Under the pieces are notes generated by a model. The model had not been told where the DNA came from and did not search any database. It was given only the letters and a program-made list of their open reading frames with translations. A program made the position numbers and the translations under genes. From Vibrio sp. RE86 (GTDB lineage Bacteria; Pseudomonadota; Gammaproteobacteria; Enterobacterales; Vibrionaceae): a stretch of DNA of 64,000 nucleotides. Of this stretch, positions 34,685-43,833 are shown in pieces (the stretch's first letter is position 1; each line of letters opens with the position of its first letter). The DNA is taken from positions 1 to 64,000 of the forward strand of contig NZ_VTXI01000022.1 of the NCBI RefSeq assembly GCF_013114545.1. Direction: 5' to 3'.

Positions 34685-37480
34685 ATGGCTAACATCCCCG
34701 ATAATCCGTTAATTCTCATTGACGGTTCTTCTTACCTTTACCGAGCATTTCACGCTTACCCTGAGACCATGAGTAATGGCGATATTCCGACTAACGCGGT
34801 TTATGGTGTCGTTAATATGCTACGTAGCATGATGCGTCAATTTGCTTCGGATCGTATTGCTGTGGTCTTTGATGCGAAAGGTAAAACGTTTCGTGATGAT
34901 ATGTATCCAGAGTACAAAGCGAATCGTCCACCAATGCCGGACGATCTTCGTTGTCAGATCGAGCCACTGCACAATGTGATTCGAGCAATGGGCTTGCCGT
35001 TAATCTGTGTTCCGGGTGTGGAAGCGGATGATGTTATTGGCACATTAGCTTACCAAGCGTCACAAGCTGGCATGCCTGTACTGATCAGTACGGGTGATAA
35101 AGATATGGCTCAGCTGGTGGATGGTAACGTTACCTTGATCAATACCATGACAAATGTGGTGATGGATCGTGAAGGTGTTGTAGAGAAGTTTGGCATTCCA
35201 CCAGAGCTCATCATCGATTATCTCGCGCTGATGGGGGATAAAGTCGATAACATCCCTGGTGTTCCGGGGGTAGGTGACAAGACAGCAACAGCCTTACTGC
35301 AAGGTATAGGTAGCCTAGAGAAACTGTACGCAAATCTTGATGACATCGCACCGCTTGGGTTCCGTGGTTCAAAAACGATGGCGAAGAAGCTTGTCGATAA
35401 TAAAGATAATGCGATGCTCTCTTATGAGCTTGCCACGATTAAGTTGGATGTTGAGCTAGAAGAGACACCAGAGTCGTTGACCAAGTCAGAGCCAAACAAA
35501 GATGAGCTGATTAAATTATTTGGTCAGCTGGTCTTCAAATCATGGTTGAACGAATTGCTTGAAGGTGGCAGCGGTGTTGTCGAAGCTGATGAGAAGTCGG
35601 GCGGCCAAAGCGGCACCTCGACAGCAAACTCAGCATCTGAAATAGATACCTCTGCGGTGACGATCGATCGCAGCCAATACGAAACGATTCTTGATGAAGC
35701 GACTTTCTCTGCTTGGCTTGAAAAGCTCAAGTCAGCTGAAGTCTTTGCGTTTGATACGGAAACTGACAGCTTAGATTACATGGTAGCGAACCTAGTTGGT
35801 TTGTCGTTCGCCACAGAAGAAGGTGTTGCGGCATACGTTCCCGTTGCTCATGATTACCTTGATGCGCCAGAGCAGCTTGATCGTGATTGGGTGCTCGCGC
35901 AGCTAAAACCAATTCTTGAAGATGATGCTCAGGCGAAAGTCGGTCAAAACCTGAAATACGATGCGTCGGTACTTGCGCGCTATGGTATTGAGATGAAAGG
36001 CATCAAGCACGACACCATGTTAGCTTCATACGTGTATAACAGCGTAGGCGGTAAGCATGATATGGATAGTCTGGCACTGCGTTTCCTTCAGCACAGCTGC
36101 ATCTCGTTCGAACAAATTGCAGGTAAAGGTAAAAAGCAGCTTACGTTTAACCAAATTGAGTTAGACCAAGCTTCTCCTTACGCAGCGGAAGATGCCGACG
36201 TGACTTTACGTCTGCACAACCGTTTGATGTCTAACATTGAACAAGACGAGAAGCTCAAATCGATCTATGAAGAGATTGAGGTTCCATTGGTACCCGTCTT
36301 GTCTCGTATAGAGCGAACAGGCGTGTTTATCGATGACATGAAGTTGGCAGCACAGTCTCAAGAGATTGCACAGCGCCTTGATGAGCTAGAGCAGCAAGCG
36401 TATGAGATTGCTGAGCAAGAGTTCAACATGAATTCGCCAAAGCAGCTTCAAGCGATTTTGTTCGAAAAAATGGGTCTACCTGTTATCAAGAAAACGCCTT
36501 CAGGCACACCTTCAACCAATGAAGAAGTCCTGCAAGAGCTTGCTTTGGATTATCCATTACCGAAATTGATTCTTGAGTACCGTGGTCTGGCGAAGCTGAA
36601 ATCGACTTACACGGATAAGCTGCCTAAGATGATTAACTCAGAAACAGGCCGTGTTCACACCTCTTATCATCAAGCAGTAACGGCGACAGGGCGTTTGTCT
36701 TCAACCGATCCAAACCTGCAGAATATTCCAATTCGTAACGATGAAGGGCGTCGTATTCGTCAGGCATTTGTGGCCCCACATGGCTTCAAGATCATGGCTG
36801 TCGATTACTCTCAGATTGAGCTGCGCATCATGGCGCACCTATCTGGCGACCAAGCACTATTGGATGCGTTCCAGCAGGGTAAGGATATTCACGCAGCGAC
36901 TGCAGCAGAAATCATGGGTACCACCATCGACCAAGTGAGTTCAGAACAGCGTCGCCGTGCTAAAGCGGTCAACTTTGGCCTGATCTACGGTATGAGTGCA
37001 TTTGGTCTAGCTAAGCAGCTGGGTATCCCACGTGGGGAAGCGCAAGACTACATGAATAAGTACTTTGAGCGTTACCCAGGTGTGATGCAGTACATGGAAG
37101 ACACGCGCAGTGCGGCTTCAGAGCAGGGGTACGTAGAGACTATCTTTGGTCGCCGTCTACACTTGCCTGAAATTAAGTCACGTAATGGTATGCGTCGTAA
37201 AGCGGCTGAACGTGCTGCGATTAACGCACCAATGCAAGGGACAGCGGCGGATATCATCAAGAAAGCAATGTTGCTGGTTGATGAGTGGATTCAGTCACAA
37301 GGTGACGGTCGCGTTAAGTTATTGATGCAAGTGCACGATGAACTGGTTTTTGAAGTACAAGAGTCAGCACTTGCCGAAATTGAAAGTAAAGTACAAGAAT
37401 TGATGGAGTCTGCAGCGCAGCTAGATGTACCGCTAGTGGCGGAATCTGGCCATGGTGACAACTGGGATCAGGCGCACTAG
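34685..37480 (+). CDS. polA: DNA polymerase I
   Basis: A 931-aa polymerase I with all three activities: 5'-nuclease (~1-290, LIDGSSYLYRAFHA, ADDVIG, PGVPGVGDKTA), 3'-5' exonuclease (~330-520, FDTETDSLDY, NLKYDASVL, AAEDADVT) and polymerase (~530-931, DYSQIELRIMAHLSGD, RRRAKAVNFGLIYGMSAFGL, MQVHDELVFEV). It fills gaps and removes RNA primers. It lies between ryhB and spf; polA-spf-engB order is shared with E. coli. Confidence 0.97.
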   Translation: MANIPDNPLILIDGSSYLYRAFHAYPETMSNGDIPTNAVYGVVNMLRSMMRQFASDRIAVVFDAKGKTFRDDMYPEYKANRPPMPDDLRCQIEPLHNVIRAMGLPLICVPGVEADDVIGTLAYQASQAGMPVLISTGDKDMAQLVDGNVTLINTMTNVVMDREGVVEKFGIPPELIIDYLALMGDKVDNIPGVPGVGDKTATALLQGIGSLEKLYANLDDIAPLGFRGSKTMAKKLVDNKDNAMLSYELATIKLDVELEETPESLTKSEPNKDELIKLFGQLVFKSWLNELLEGGSGVVEADEKSGGQSGTSTANSASEIDTSAVTIDRSQYETILDEATFSAWLEKLKSAEVFAFDTETDSLDYMVANLVGLSFATEEGVAAYVPVAHDYLDAPEQLDRDWVLAQLKPILEDDAQAKVGQNLKYDASVLARYGIEMKGIKHDTMLASYVYNSVGGKHDMDSLALRFLQHSCISFEQIAGKGKKQLTFNQIELDQASPYAAEDADVTLRLHNRLMSNIEQDEKLKSIYEEIEVPLVPVLSRIERTGVFIDDMKLAAQSQEIAQRLDELEQQAYEIAEQEFNMNSPKQLQAILFEKMGLPVIKKTPSGTPSTNEEVLQELALDYPLPKLILEYRGLAKLKSTYTDKLPKMINSETGRVHTSYHQAVTATGRLSSTDPNLQNIPIRNDEGRRIRQAFVAPHGFKIMAVDYSQIELRIMAHLSGDQALLDAFQQGKDIHAATAAEIMGTTIDQVSSEQRRRAKAVNFGLIYGMSAFGLAKQLGIPRGEAQDYMNKYFERYPGVMQYMEDTRSAASEQGYVETIFGRRLHLPEIKSRNGMRRKAAERAAINAPMQGTAADIIKKAMLLVDEWIQSQGDGRVKLLMQVHDELVFEVQESALAEIESKVQELMESAAQLDVPLVAESGHGDNWDQAH

Positions 37481-37511
37481 ACAAAAAATAGTCGAATTCT
37501 AATAAATATCA

Positions 37512-37543
37512 TGAGCTAGCGCACAAACGCTGGCTTTTTTTTG
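37512..37543 (+). terminator. intrinsic terminator after polA
   Basis: AGCTAGCG and CGCTGGCT form a stem with one G-U pair around CACAAA, followed by eight T. Confidence 0.85.
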
Positions 37544-37655
37544 TCTATAAATAAGTTGAAGGGAAAGTTGGTAAATGTAGTTTAATAAAACTTTCATGAA
37601 AAAAAATTACGAAAAGTAGTTTTCATTTCTGACCAATTGTTGTACATTTAACGGC

Positions 37656-37761
37656 GTAGGGTACAGAGGTAAGATGTTCTATCTTTCAGACCTTTTGTTT
37701 CACGTTATTGGATTAGGCTGATTCAGCCGCCCCAGTCAGTTTTTGACTGGGGCGTTTTTTA
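37656..37761 (+). ncRNA. spf: Spot 42 small RNA
   Basis: It begins GTAGGGTACAGAGGTAAGAT, identical to the 5' end of E. coli Spot 42, and ends in the same strong terminator (GCCCCAGTCA hairpin plus T run). The middle, with TTTCACGTTATTGGATT and AGCCGCCCCAG, is also conserved. The length of about 106 nt matches the 109-nt E. coli RNA. A TACATT box seven bases before the start fits a -10 element. Spot 42 is Hfq-dependent and acts in carbon catabolite control. Its position between polA and engB is the conserved one. Confidence 0.97.
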
Positions 37762-38020
37762 TTGGGTCAAAGAAAAATTCAATCAAATCATAGTCCTATC
37801 AATAATCCCTCAATTTCTTCTTAAGTTTCAATCCACCTGATTGCTTTTGGCACTAAATTCGTTTTATTCCTCTAATCTGTAACTTCAACAAAGTTTGTAA
37901 CTTTACTCCATTCACACTTTGGTTATTTTGAGTAAAAAATCAATGATGTTGCGCCCCGGTTTTTGTGTTTTTAATTGTTTTAAGTGTTTGTTTTATAGTG
38001 TTTATTTTTGTTTTTGTATT

Positions 38021-38145
38021 CGACAAGGAGAGGGGGGCTTGAGAGGTTGATTTATCACTTTGAATCGATAATCCTACGAAGATAATAACTTACAACGATT
38101 ATTTCTCTCCCGTTGCCCTGCCAGGATGGTGGGGCGTTTTATTTT
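38021..38145 (+). ncRNA. candidate small RNA downstream of spf
   Basis: After about 250 bp of AT-rich DNA the sequence turns to CAAGGAGAGGGGGGCTTGAG and ends in a Rho-independent terminator: GCCCTGCC (38115-38122) pairs with GGTGGGGC (38128-38135), then a T-rich tail. GGAGAG near the start can pair with CTCTCC near 38105. From memory, a small RNA (VSsrna24) was reported about 260 nt downstream of spf in Aliivibrio salmonicida, which fits this spot. No plausible ORF is present. The 5' end is uncertain; TATAGT at 37994 is one possible -10. The 37762-38020 stretch shows nothing else I recognise. Confidence 0.6.
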
Positions 38146-38152
38146 CTGCGGG

Positions 38153-38187
38153 TATAAAAAAGCCCCACTATTGCTAGTAGGGCTGGT
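38153..38187 (-). terminator. intrinsic terminator of engB
   Basis: Read on the minus strand, AGCCCTACTA and TAGTGGGGCT pair around GCAA and are followed by six T. It lies 15 bp after the engB stop. Confidence 0.85.
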
Positions 38188-38201
38188 CAATAACAGAAAC
38201 G

Positions 38202-38867
38202 TTATTCTTGTTCGTTGTCTAGGTTCTCTTCTTCGATAATCTCTTCGACTACCGAATCAGCAAACGCTGGAGCAAACCATTCATCAAGCTTCGCGCGAAG
38301 TATATCGACGCCAATACCTTTGAGTGATGAGAACGCAGCAACGCTTACATCACCGCCGAAGCCAACTGCATCTTTCTTGATTTTCAGTACTTGAGCTTTA
38401 CGTGCACCACTTTTCAGCTTGTCTGCTTTAGTTAGCAGTACCTGTACTGGGATTCCGCTGTCAACCGCCCAAAAAATTAATTGTTGGTCTAGATCTTTCA
38501 TCGGATGACGGATGTCCATCAGTACCACAAGACCTTTTAGACATTGGCGCTTTTGTAGGTATTCACCTAGCGACTTTTGCCATTTCTTCTTCATCTCAAG
38601 TGGAACTTGAGCAAAGCCATACCCAGGAAGGTCAACGATGTGACAGCCATCGGTCACTTTAAACAGGTTGATCAGCTGAGTTCGGCCAGGTGTTTTACTG
38701 GTTTTAGCAAGGCTGCGCTGGTTCGTCAGGCGATTTAGAGAGCTAGATTTGCCCGCATTGGAGCGTCCTGCAAACGCAACTTCGATACCTTCATCTTCTG
38801 GCAAGGCGCGGATATCCGGCGCACTTGTGATGAAATGAGTGTTTTGATAATGAATTTTTACGCTCAC
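38202..38867 (-). CDS. engB: ribosome-biogenesis GTPase EngB/YsxC
   Basis: A 221-aa TRAFAC GTPase needed for large-subunit assembly. G1 is GRSNAGKSS, the switch-I region TSKTPGRTQ, G3 DLPGYG and G4 LTKADKL. The GTG at 38867 is preceded by GGAG seven bases upstream and gives the usual N-terminus SVKIHYQNTHF; the ATG at 38879 contains that GGAG and is less likely. The acidic C-terminal tail (EEIIEEENLDNEQE) is common in Vibrio proteins. It is divergent from the cytochrome c4 gene. Confidence 0.93.
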   Translation of the reverse strand: MSVKIHYQNTHFITSAPDIRALPEDEGIEVAFAGRSNAGKSSSLNRLTNQRSLAKTSKTPGRTQLINLFKVTDGCHIVDLPGYGFAQVPLEMKKKWQKSLGEYLQKRQCLKGLVVLMDIRHPMKDLDQQLIFWAVDSGIPVQVLLTKADKLKSGARKAQVLKIKKDAVGFGGDVSVAAFSSLKGIGVDILRAKLDEWFAPAFADSVVEEIIEEENLDNEQE

Positions 38868-39003
38868 TGTTAACTCCATCTCGACTTTGTGTAGTCGATT
38901 GATTACTTTTTTGTGAAATTGTGTAAAATAACCGTGCTCGGCATAAGGTCGCCTATTGTACCATGAGTGGTACTGGAAGCTTGATAATTATAAATGGAAT
39001 GTC

Positions 39004-39621
39004 ATGAAGAAATTAGCGCTAATATTGAGTCTTTTAGCCAGCTGCTCCGTATGGGCCCAAGGCAGCATCGAAGCTGGTAAAGCAAAATCTCAAACCTGTG
39101 TTGCCTGCCACGGTGCAGACGGCAACAGTCAACTCGCAATGTACCCTAAACTTGCAGGTCAGCATGCTAAATATATTGAAAAGCAGCTTAGAGATCTGAA
39201 GCTAGGTATGACAAGCAGTGGTAAGCAAGGTCGTATGGACCCAGTAATGAGTGGTATGGCTATGCCGCTGTCTGAGCAAGATATGAAAGATCTTGCGGCG
39301 TACTACGCATCACTACCAATTTCGCACAATACAACACCTGAAAATGTTGTTGAAGCAGGTAAAGTTCTTTATACCGCTGGTGACGCAGAGCGCGGCCTGA
39401 CGGCATGTATCGCTTGTCACGGTCCTCGTGGTAATGGTACTGAACTCTCTGGCTTCCCTAAAATTTCTGGCCAACACGCTGATTACATCAAGATGCAGCT
39501 AGAAAAATTCCGTGACGGCTCACGTAACAACGATATGAATGCCATGATGCAAGATATCGCTAAGAAGCTAACGGATGAAGATATTGATACGCTTTCTAAA
39601 TACGTTGGTGGCCTACACTAA
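39004..39621 (+). CDS. dihaem cytochrome c4
   Basis: A 205-aa periplasmic cytochrome with a Sec signal peptide (KKLALILSLLASCSVWAQG) and two class-I haem domains, each with a C-x2-C-H site: CVACHGADGN near residue 34 and CIACHGPRGN near 135. Axial Met candidates lie in the MSGMAMPL and MNAMM segments. Cytochrome c4 feeds electrons to terminal oxidases such as cbb3. The ATG at 39004 starts the signal peptide; the longer frame adds 16 unlikely residues. Confidence 0.93.
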   Translation: MKKLALILSLLASCSVWAQGSIEAGKAKSQTCVACHGADGNSQLAMYPKLAGQHAKYIEKQLRDLKLGMTSSGKQGRMDPVMSGMAMPLSEQDMKDLAAYYASLPISHNTTPENVVEAGKVLYTAGDAERGLTACIACHGPRGNGTELSGFPKISGQHADYIKMQLEKFRDGSRNNDMNAMMQDIAKKLTDEDIDTLSKYVGGLH

Positions 39622-39654
39622 GCCCTACTAATGTGTTCGAGCATAAGTTGTATT

Positions 39655-39686
39655 GAAAAAGCCCAGGCCAGTGTCTGGGCTTTTTC
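39655..39686 (+). terminator. intrinsic terminator after cytochrome c4
   Basis: AAAAAGCCCAG / CTGGGCTTTTT stem with a short loop and flanking A and T runs. Confidence 0.9.
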
Positions 39687-39741
39687 ATTTGCACTCGATC
39701 ACACTCGTGTTGAATACGCTTCCTTCTTTCTGTCCATCTTG

Positions 39742-39762
39742 CTTGTGAGAGATCGTCCATAC
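39742..39762 (+). promoter_or_regulatory. putative VarA/GacA (UvrY) binding site
   Basis: TGTGAGAGATC at 39744-39754 resembles the left half of the UvrY/GacA upstream element (TGTGAGAGATCTCTTACA in E. coli csr RNA promoters). It lies about 110 bp before the RNA described next. The right half is poorly conserved. Confidence 0.5.
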
Positions 39763-39854
39763 TTGTCATCGTTACTTTCTAAGAATTTTCAGTAAGATGT
39801 TGAAAAATAAAGCTATGGATTTTTCTTGATAAAAAAGTGCTAAATATTGTGGTT

Positions 39855-40236
39855 TGCGGATTGCTGAGAAATGAACACAAGGTAAAGTGAACTCATCGGC
39901 AGGACGCTGAATTAATGGAATCTAGACTAGGAAGTCTCCAAGGACCGCAAGTAAAGGATGCTTGGTAGTTCAAATGGATTAAGGTAGGTAGGACACCTAC
40001 TTGATATGGATGGTCGACTTGTCTAACGGTTAAGACAGTGCAATGGATCAGGCTAAGGACTAGCCCAGATACGGGAAGTAAACGGAAAGCCAAAACTCAC
40101 CAGGATGGTGGCAAACAACACTTTTGGCAGGGAAAGCACCAAAAACAAATGGAATATTGGTGTACTGAAGTCAGTACAACACAGTTTTGCCGCAAGGCGT
40201 TTAGAAAGCGATAGAGTCACTCTATCGCTTTTTTTA
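39855..40236 (+). ncRNA. CsrB/CsrC-family CsrA-sequestering RNA
   Basis: About 380 nt without a coding frame, holding 16 GGA motifs, many as AGGA or TGGA (for example AGGACGC, TAGGAAG, AAGGACC, AAGGATG, TAGGACA, CAGGATGG), several exposed between short dyads such as GTAGGTAGGACACCTAC. It ends in a terminator with stem AAAGCGATAGAGT / ACTCTATCGCTTT (40205-40230) and seven T. These are hallmarks of RNAs that bind and sequester CsrA. E. coli csrC lies in the same neighbourhood (engB-csrC-yihI), so this is probably the positional counterpart. The 5' end is approximate. Confidence 0.9.
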
Positions 40237-40344
40237 TTCTTAATTTTCACGAATCGATGATTATTTGCACAATAGTGCTCCACTCCAAGGTCACTTTCTG
40301 GTATGTTTCGCATCCCTGTTTGAGGATGAGTTTACGCAACCGAT

Positions 40345-40983
40345 ATGCACCATTGCCCCCTTTGTCAGAGCTTAGACTCGCAGCACTACTTTGAAGATAA
40401 ACGCCGAGCGTACCTTCAATGTCAGCAATGTGACCTGGTTTTCGTTAATCCAGATCAGCGCTTGGATGCAAAGGCAGAAAAAGCGCACTACGATCTGCAT
40501 GAGAACGATCCAAATGACCAAGGATATCGACGCTTTTTATCTCGGGTCGCAGACCCCATATTAGAGCGGTTAGAACCAAACTCTCACGGGATTGATTTTG
40601 GCTGTGGCCCTGGCCCAACACTTTCATTGATGTTGGAAGAGCAGGGACACTCCATGGCGTTGTACGATATTTACTATCACCCTGATTCTTCGGTGTTAGA
40701 TAACGCGTATGACTTTATGACTGCCACTGAAGTGATTGAGCATCTCTATGAGCCCAACAAAGTGTGGCAGCAATGGTTGAATTTAGTTAAGCCAGGTGGC
40801 TGGATTGGTCTTATGACTAAAATGGTCATCGATGTTGAAGCGTTTGCCTCTTGGCACTATAAAAATGACCAAACTCATGTGGTCTTTTTTAGCCGTAAAA
40901 CGTTTGAATATCTGGCAGAGCGGGATCAGCTCGACCTAGAATTTATTGGTAATGATGTAATTTTACTGAGGAAAGCCCAGTAA
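40345..40983 (+). CDS. class I SAM-dependent methyltransferase with Cys4 zinc site
   Basis: A 212-aa methyltransferase. An N-terminal Cys4 motif (CPLC and CQQC, residues 4-29) probably binds zinc. The SAM loop is GIDFGCGPGPTLSL near residue 80, followed by the class I strand TATEVIEHLYEPNKVWQ. The target is unknown. Its stop overlaps the yihI start (TAATG), so the two are translationally coupled. Confidence 0.87.
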   Translation: MHHCPLCQSLDSQHYFEDKRRAYLQCQQCDLVFVNPDQRLDAKAEKAHYDLHENDPNDQGYRRFLSRVADPILERLEPNSHGIDFGCGPGPTLSLMLEEQGHSMALYDIYYHPDSSVLDNAYDFMTATEVIEHLYEPNKVWQQWLNLVKPGGWIGLMTKMVIDVEAFASWHYKNDQTHVVFFSRKTFEYLAERDQLDLEFIGNDVILLRKAQ

Positions 40984-41546
40984 TGAGCCGTAGTAAGAAA
41001 GCAAGATCAGGCGGTAACCTAGACGTAATCGTTGTACGTAATCGCACTGAATCAGACGTTGAAGGACGTCTACGTAAGAAAGATAAAAAGCGCAAAGGTC
41101 TAAAGACTGGCGGTCGTAACTCTGAAGCAAAAAACAGCAAGCAGCAAACTGCAGGTCAACAACGTGACCCTCGCTTAGGCAGCAAGAAGAAAATTCCTCT
41201 GATAGTTGAAGCTGCGAAAAAGCCAACTAAAGCGGAACGTCGAATTAGCGCTGAGAAAGAGCTAGAGATGTTAGAAAACGATGCGCAACTAAACGTATTG
41301 TTGGATCGCCTAGACAATGGTGACAGCTTAGGTGCTGGCCTACAGAAATACGTTGATGAAAAACTTGGACGTATTGAAGTTCTGATGAAGCAATTAGGTC
41401 TCTATGAAGAAGTCGAAGAAGACGACTTTGAAGAAGAGATCGAAGAAGCGCCAGTTGCAGAGAAAAAATCAAACAAGAAGGCTAACTCTGACGATGAGCT
41501 ACTTTCTCAGTTTGAAGATTTAGACCTGAACCAATTTAAAGGGTAG
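40983..41546 (+). CDS. yihI: Der GTPase-activating protein YihI
   Basis: A 187-aa protein with a basic, Lys/Arg-rich N-terminal half (SRSKKARSGG, GRLRKKDKKRKGLKTGGRN) and an acidic C-terminal half (EEVEEDDFEEEIEEAP). YihI activates the GTPase Der and so modulates ribosome assembly. The order RNA-yihI-hemN is like E. coli. Confidence 0.92.
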   Translation: MSRSKKARSGGNLDVIVVRNRTESDVEGRLRKKDKKRKGLKTGGRNSEAKNSKQQTAGQQRDPRLGSKKKIPLIVEAAKKPTKAERRISAEKELEMLENDAQLNVLLDRLDNGDSLGAGLQKYVDEKLGRIEVLMKQLGLYEEVEEDDFEEEIEEAPVAEKKSNKKANSDDELLSQFEDLDLNQFKG

Positions 41547-41556
41547 AGAGCAGATC

Positions 41557-42045
41557 ATGAATGTAACCTTATTAGCAATTGCAGGCGGAGCGATTATTCT
41601 CGGTTTGGCCTCGTATGCAGGTTACCTTCTGCTCAAACTCAAGAAGCAAAAGGAATTGCAATTGCAGCAACAAAAGCTCGCAATTGAAAAGCGTAATGCC
41701 AATATCTTTGAAAGCGTCAATATCCTTTGCCTCGCGGGTATCCAAGAGCAGTGTGACCTATCGGAAGTCAGTATCCGTCTTTATAACATCATGGACTATG
41801 TTCAAGGTGAAGACAGAGTGGATTTCGACAAAGAGTTTCCAGCAACGTCAGAGCTGTTCCATATCGTAAAAGAGATGGCTCGTGGTGAAGATCGCCAGCA
41901 GCTGGAAAAGAAAGAGCGCATGAAGCAAAACCTTGAGCGCCATAAAGCAGAAGCGCGTCTTCAAGATGCTATTGTTGAAGAATTACAGCGCCTGCAGAAA
42001 AAGGTTCAACCTCTGAACAACCAGATCAACATTCAGATGATCTAG
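41557..42045 (+). CDS. DUF2489 membrane-anchored protein
   Basis: A 162-aa protein with one N-terminal transmembrane helix (LLAIAGGAIILGLASYAGYLLL) and a cytoplasmic, Gln/Lys-rich, mostly helical domain. It fits DUF2489, a family of unknown function found beside hemN in many gamma-proteobacteria. It follows yihI by 10 bp, apparently in the same operon. Confidence 0.82.
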   Translation: MNVTLLAIAGGAIILGLASYAGYLLLKLKKQKELQLQQQKLAIEKRNANIFESVNILCLAGIQEQCDLSEVSIRLYNIMDYVQGEDRVDFDKEFPATSELFHIVKEMARGEDRQQLEKKERMKQNLERHKAEARLQDAIVEELQRLQKKVQPLNNQINIQMI

Positions 42046-42230
42046 TTTAAAAAAATTATAGCTCGATCGCTTACACTTAAAGGGTAGTGATCGAGTTATC
42101 AATTCTGATGATTACTACTCAAAAAGCAGAGCGCCCTCCAACGAGCTTCATTCAGGTGTGGCAAAATAGCCTGCTAATTTATAACGGCCCAAACAGCCGA
42201 TAAGCACTAAAGCCCAAACGGAATACCATC

Positions 42231-43619
42231 ATGTCGCAGCCAGTCGTATCAAGCCAGCAAATTGTCTGGGATCAAGCGGTTCTTGATAAGTACAACTATT
42301 CAGGTCCTCGCTACACCTCATACCCAACTGCTTTAGAGTTCCATGAAGCATTTACGGTGTCAGATTATGATATGGCGTGTACTCAGTATCCAGAGCGACC
42401 GCTTTCTCTCTACATCCACATCCCTTTCTGTCACAAGCTTTGCTACTACTGTGGCTGTAATAAGGTCATCACTCGTCACGCACATAAAGCTGATGAGTAC
42501 CTAGATGTATTAGAGCAAGAGATTCGTACTCGTGCTGCATTGCTGCAGAATCGTAAAGTGACCCAGCTTCACTTTGGGGGCGGGACACCAACCTTCCTAT
42601 CTAAAGCACAGATTAGCCGTGTGATGAACATCCTTCGTGATGAATTCAACTTCGAAGGCAGTGCAGAAATTAGTATTGAAGTTGATCCTCGTGAGATTGA
42701 GCTTGATATGCTTGACCACTTGCGTGGAGAGGGCTTCAACCGTTTGAGCATCGGTGTTCAAGACTTCAATAAAGAAGTTCAGAAGCTGGTTAACCGTGAA
42801 CAAGATGAAGCGTTTATCGTGGCTATGGTTGAGCGAGCGAAGCAACTTGGTTTCCGTTCAACAAACCTTGACCTAATCTACGGCCTGCCGAAGCAGACTA
42901 AAGAGTCGTTTGCTGAAACACTAAAGCAAGTGCTAGAGATGCAGCCGGGTCGCCTGTCAGTCTTTAACTACGCTCATATGCCACAGCTGTTCGCGGCTCA
43001 GCGTAAAATTAAAGATGAAGACTTGCCAATTGCCGAAGAGAAGATGGCAATCCTACAAGACACCATTGCAACGTTAACGGGTGCAGGTTATCAGTTTATC
43101 GGTATGGACCACTTCGCCTTGCCAGACGATGAGCTTGCTGTGGCGCAGCGTGAAGGCGTGCTGCACCGCAACTTCCAAGGCTACACGACTCAAGGTGAAG
43201 CAGACTTAGTAGGTTTTGGTGTATCCGCTATCTCGATGATTGGTGATGCTTATGCACAAAACCAGAAAGAGCTGAAAAAGTACTACGCTCAGGTTGATGA
43301 ACTGCGCCATGCATTATGGAAAGGTGTTGCCCTTGATAGTGATGACTTACTACGCCGTGAAGTGATTAAGCAGCTTATCTGTAACTTCAAGCTAGATAAG
43401 ACCATGATTGAGTCTGAGTTTGGCGTAACCTTCAACGATTACTTCAAAGAAGACCTAGATTTGCTTCAGACCTTTATTAACGATGAATTGGTTGAAGTCG
43501 ACGCAAGCGAAATCCGTGTGACTCTGCGTGGCCGCCTACTGATTCGTAATATCTGTATGTGTTTCGATAAGTATTTGAGAGCTAAGGCTAGGCAGCAGCA
43601 GTTCTCTCGCGTTATCTAA
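42231..43619 (+). CDS. hemN: oxygen-independent coproporphyrinogen III oxidase HemN
   Basis: A 462-aa radical-SAM enzyme that decarboxylates coproporphyrinogen III anaerobically. The cluster motif is CHKLCYYCGCN (C-X3-C-X2-C plus the extra Cys typical of true HemN), near residue 66, followed by QLHFGGGTPTFL and SIGVQDFN. The full length and C-terminal domain support hemN rather than hemW. It begins 185 bp after the DUF2489 gene, a gap in which I see no firm promoter motif. Confidence 0.96.
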   Translation: MSQPVVSSQQIVWDQAVLDKYNYSGPRYTSYPTALEFHEAFTVSDYDMACTQYPERPLSLYIHIPFCHKLCYYCGCNKVITRHAHKADEYLDVLEQEIRTRAALLQNRKVTQLHFGGGTPTFLSKAQISRVMNILRDEFNFEGSAEISIEVDPREIELDMLDHLRGEGFNRLSIGVQDFNKEVQKLVNREQDEAFIVAMVERAKQLGFRSTNLDLIYGLPKQTKESFAETLKQVLEMQPGRLSVFNYAHMPQLFAAQRKIKDEDLPIAEEKMAILQDTIATLTGAGYQFIGMDHFALPDDELAVAQREGVLHRNFQGYTTQGEADLVGFGVSAISMIGDAYAQNQKELKKYYAQVDELRHALWKGVALDSDDLLRREVIKQLICNFKLDKTMIESEFGVTFNDYFKEDLDLLQTFINDELVEVDASEIRVTLRGRLLIRNICMCFDKYLRAKARQQQFSRVI

Positions 43620-43761
43620 ATTTTCTTCGTATTTGAAGCCACAGCGTTGTTGTCTTTACAACCTTCCCGGAGCGCCGGCCGCCCCAATCACATAGCGGAC
43701 TATGCTCATGGGAATAAGGTTGTTTGACGCCTAGCTGTGACTCCAACTACTTTGAAAATTA
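43618..43761. repeat. nested inverted repeat, MITE-like intergenic element
   Basis: 27-bp terminal inverted repeats (43619-43645 and 43734-43760) match at 21 of 27 positions. Inside them lie a second dyad ACAACCTT / AAGGTTGT (43658-43665 and 43715-43722) and a central CATAG-CGGA-CTATG (43691-43704). The whole 144 bp could fold as one long stem. It is GC-rich at the centre and has no ORF. It looks like a dispersed Vibrio intergenic element, but no second copy is in this window. Confidence 0.65.
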
Positions 43762-43833
43762 CCAATATTTAAAGCCACTGCCTTTCTTTATCTCTGAAAA
43801 GCGGTGGCTTTGTTGTATCTGGCCGTTGGAAAG

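Noticed and set aside
39893..40313. Small minus-strand open frames over the Csr-type RNA
   Set aside because: They overlap the GGA-rich RNA, lack ribosome-binding sites and resemble no protein family.
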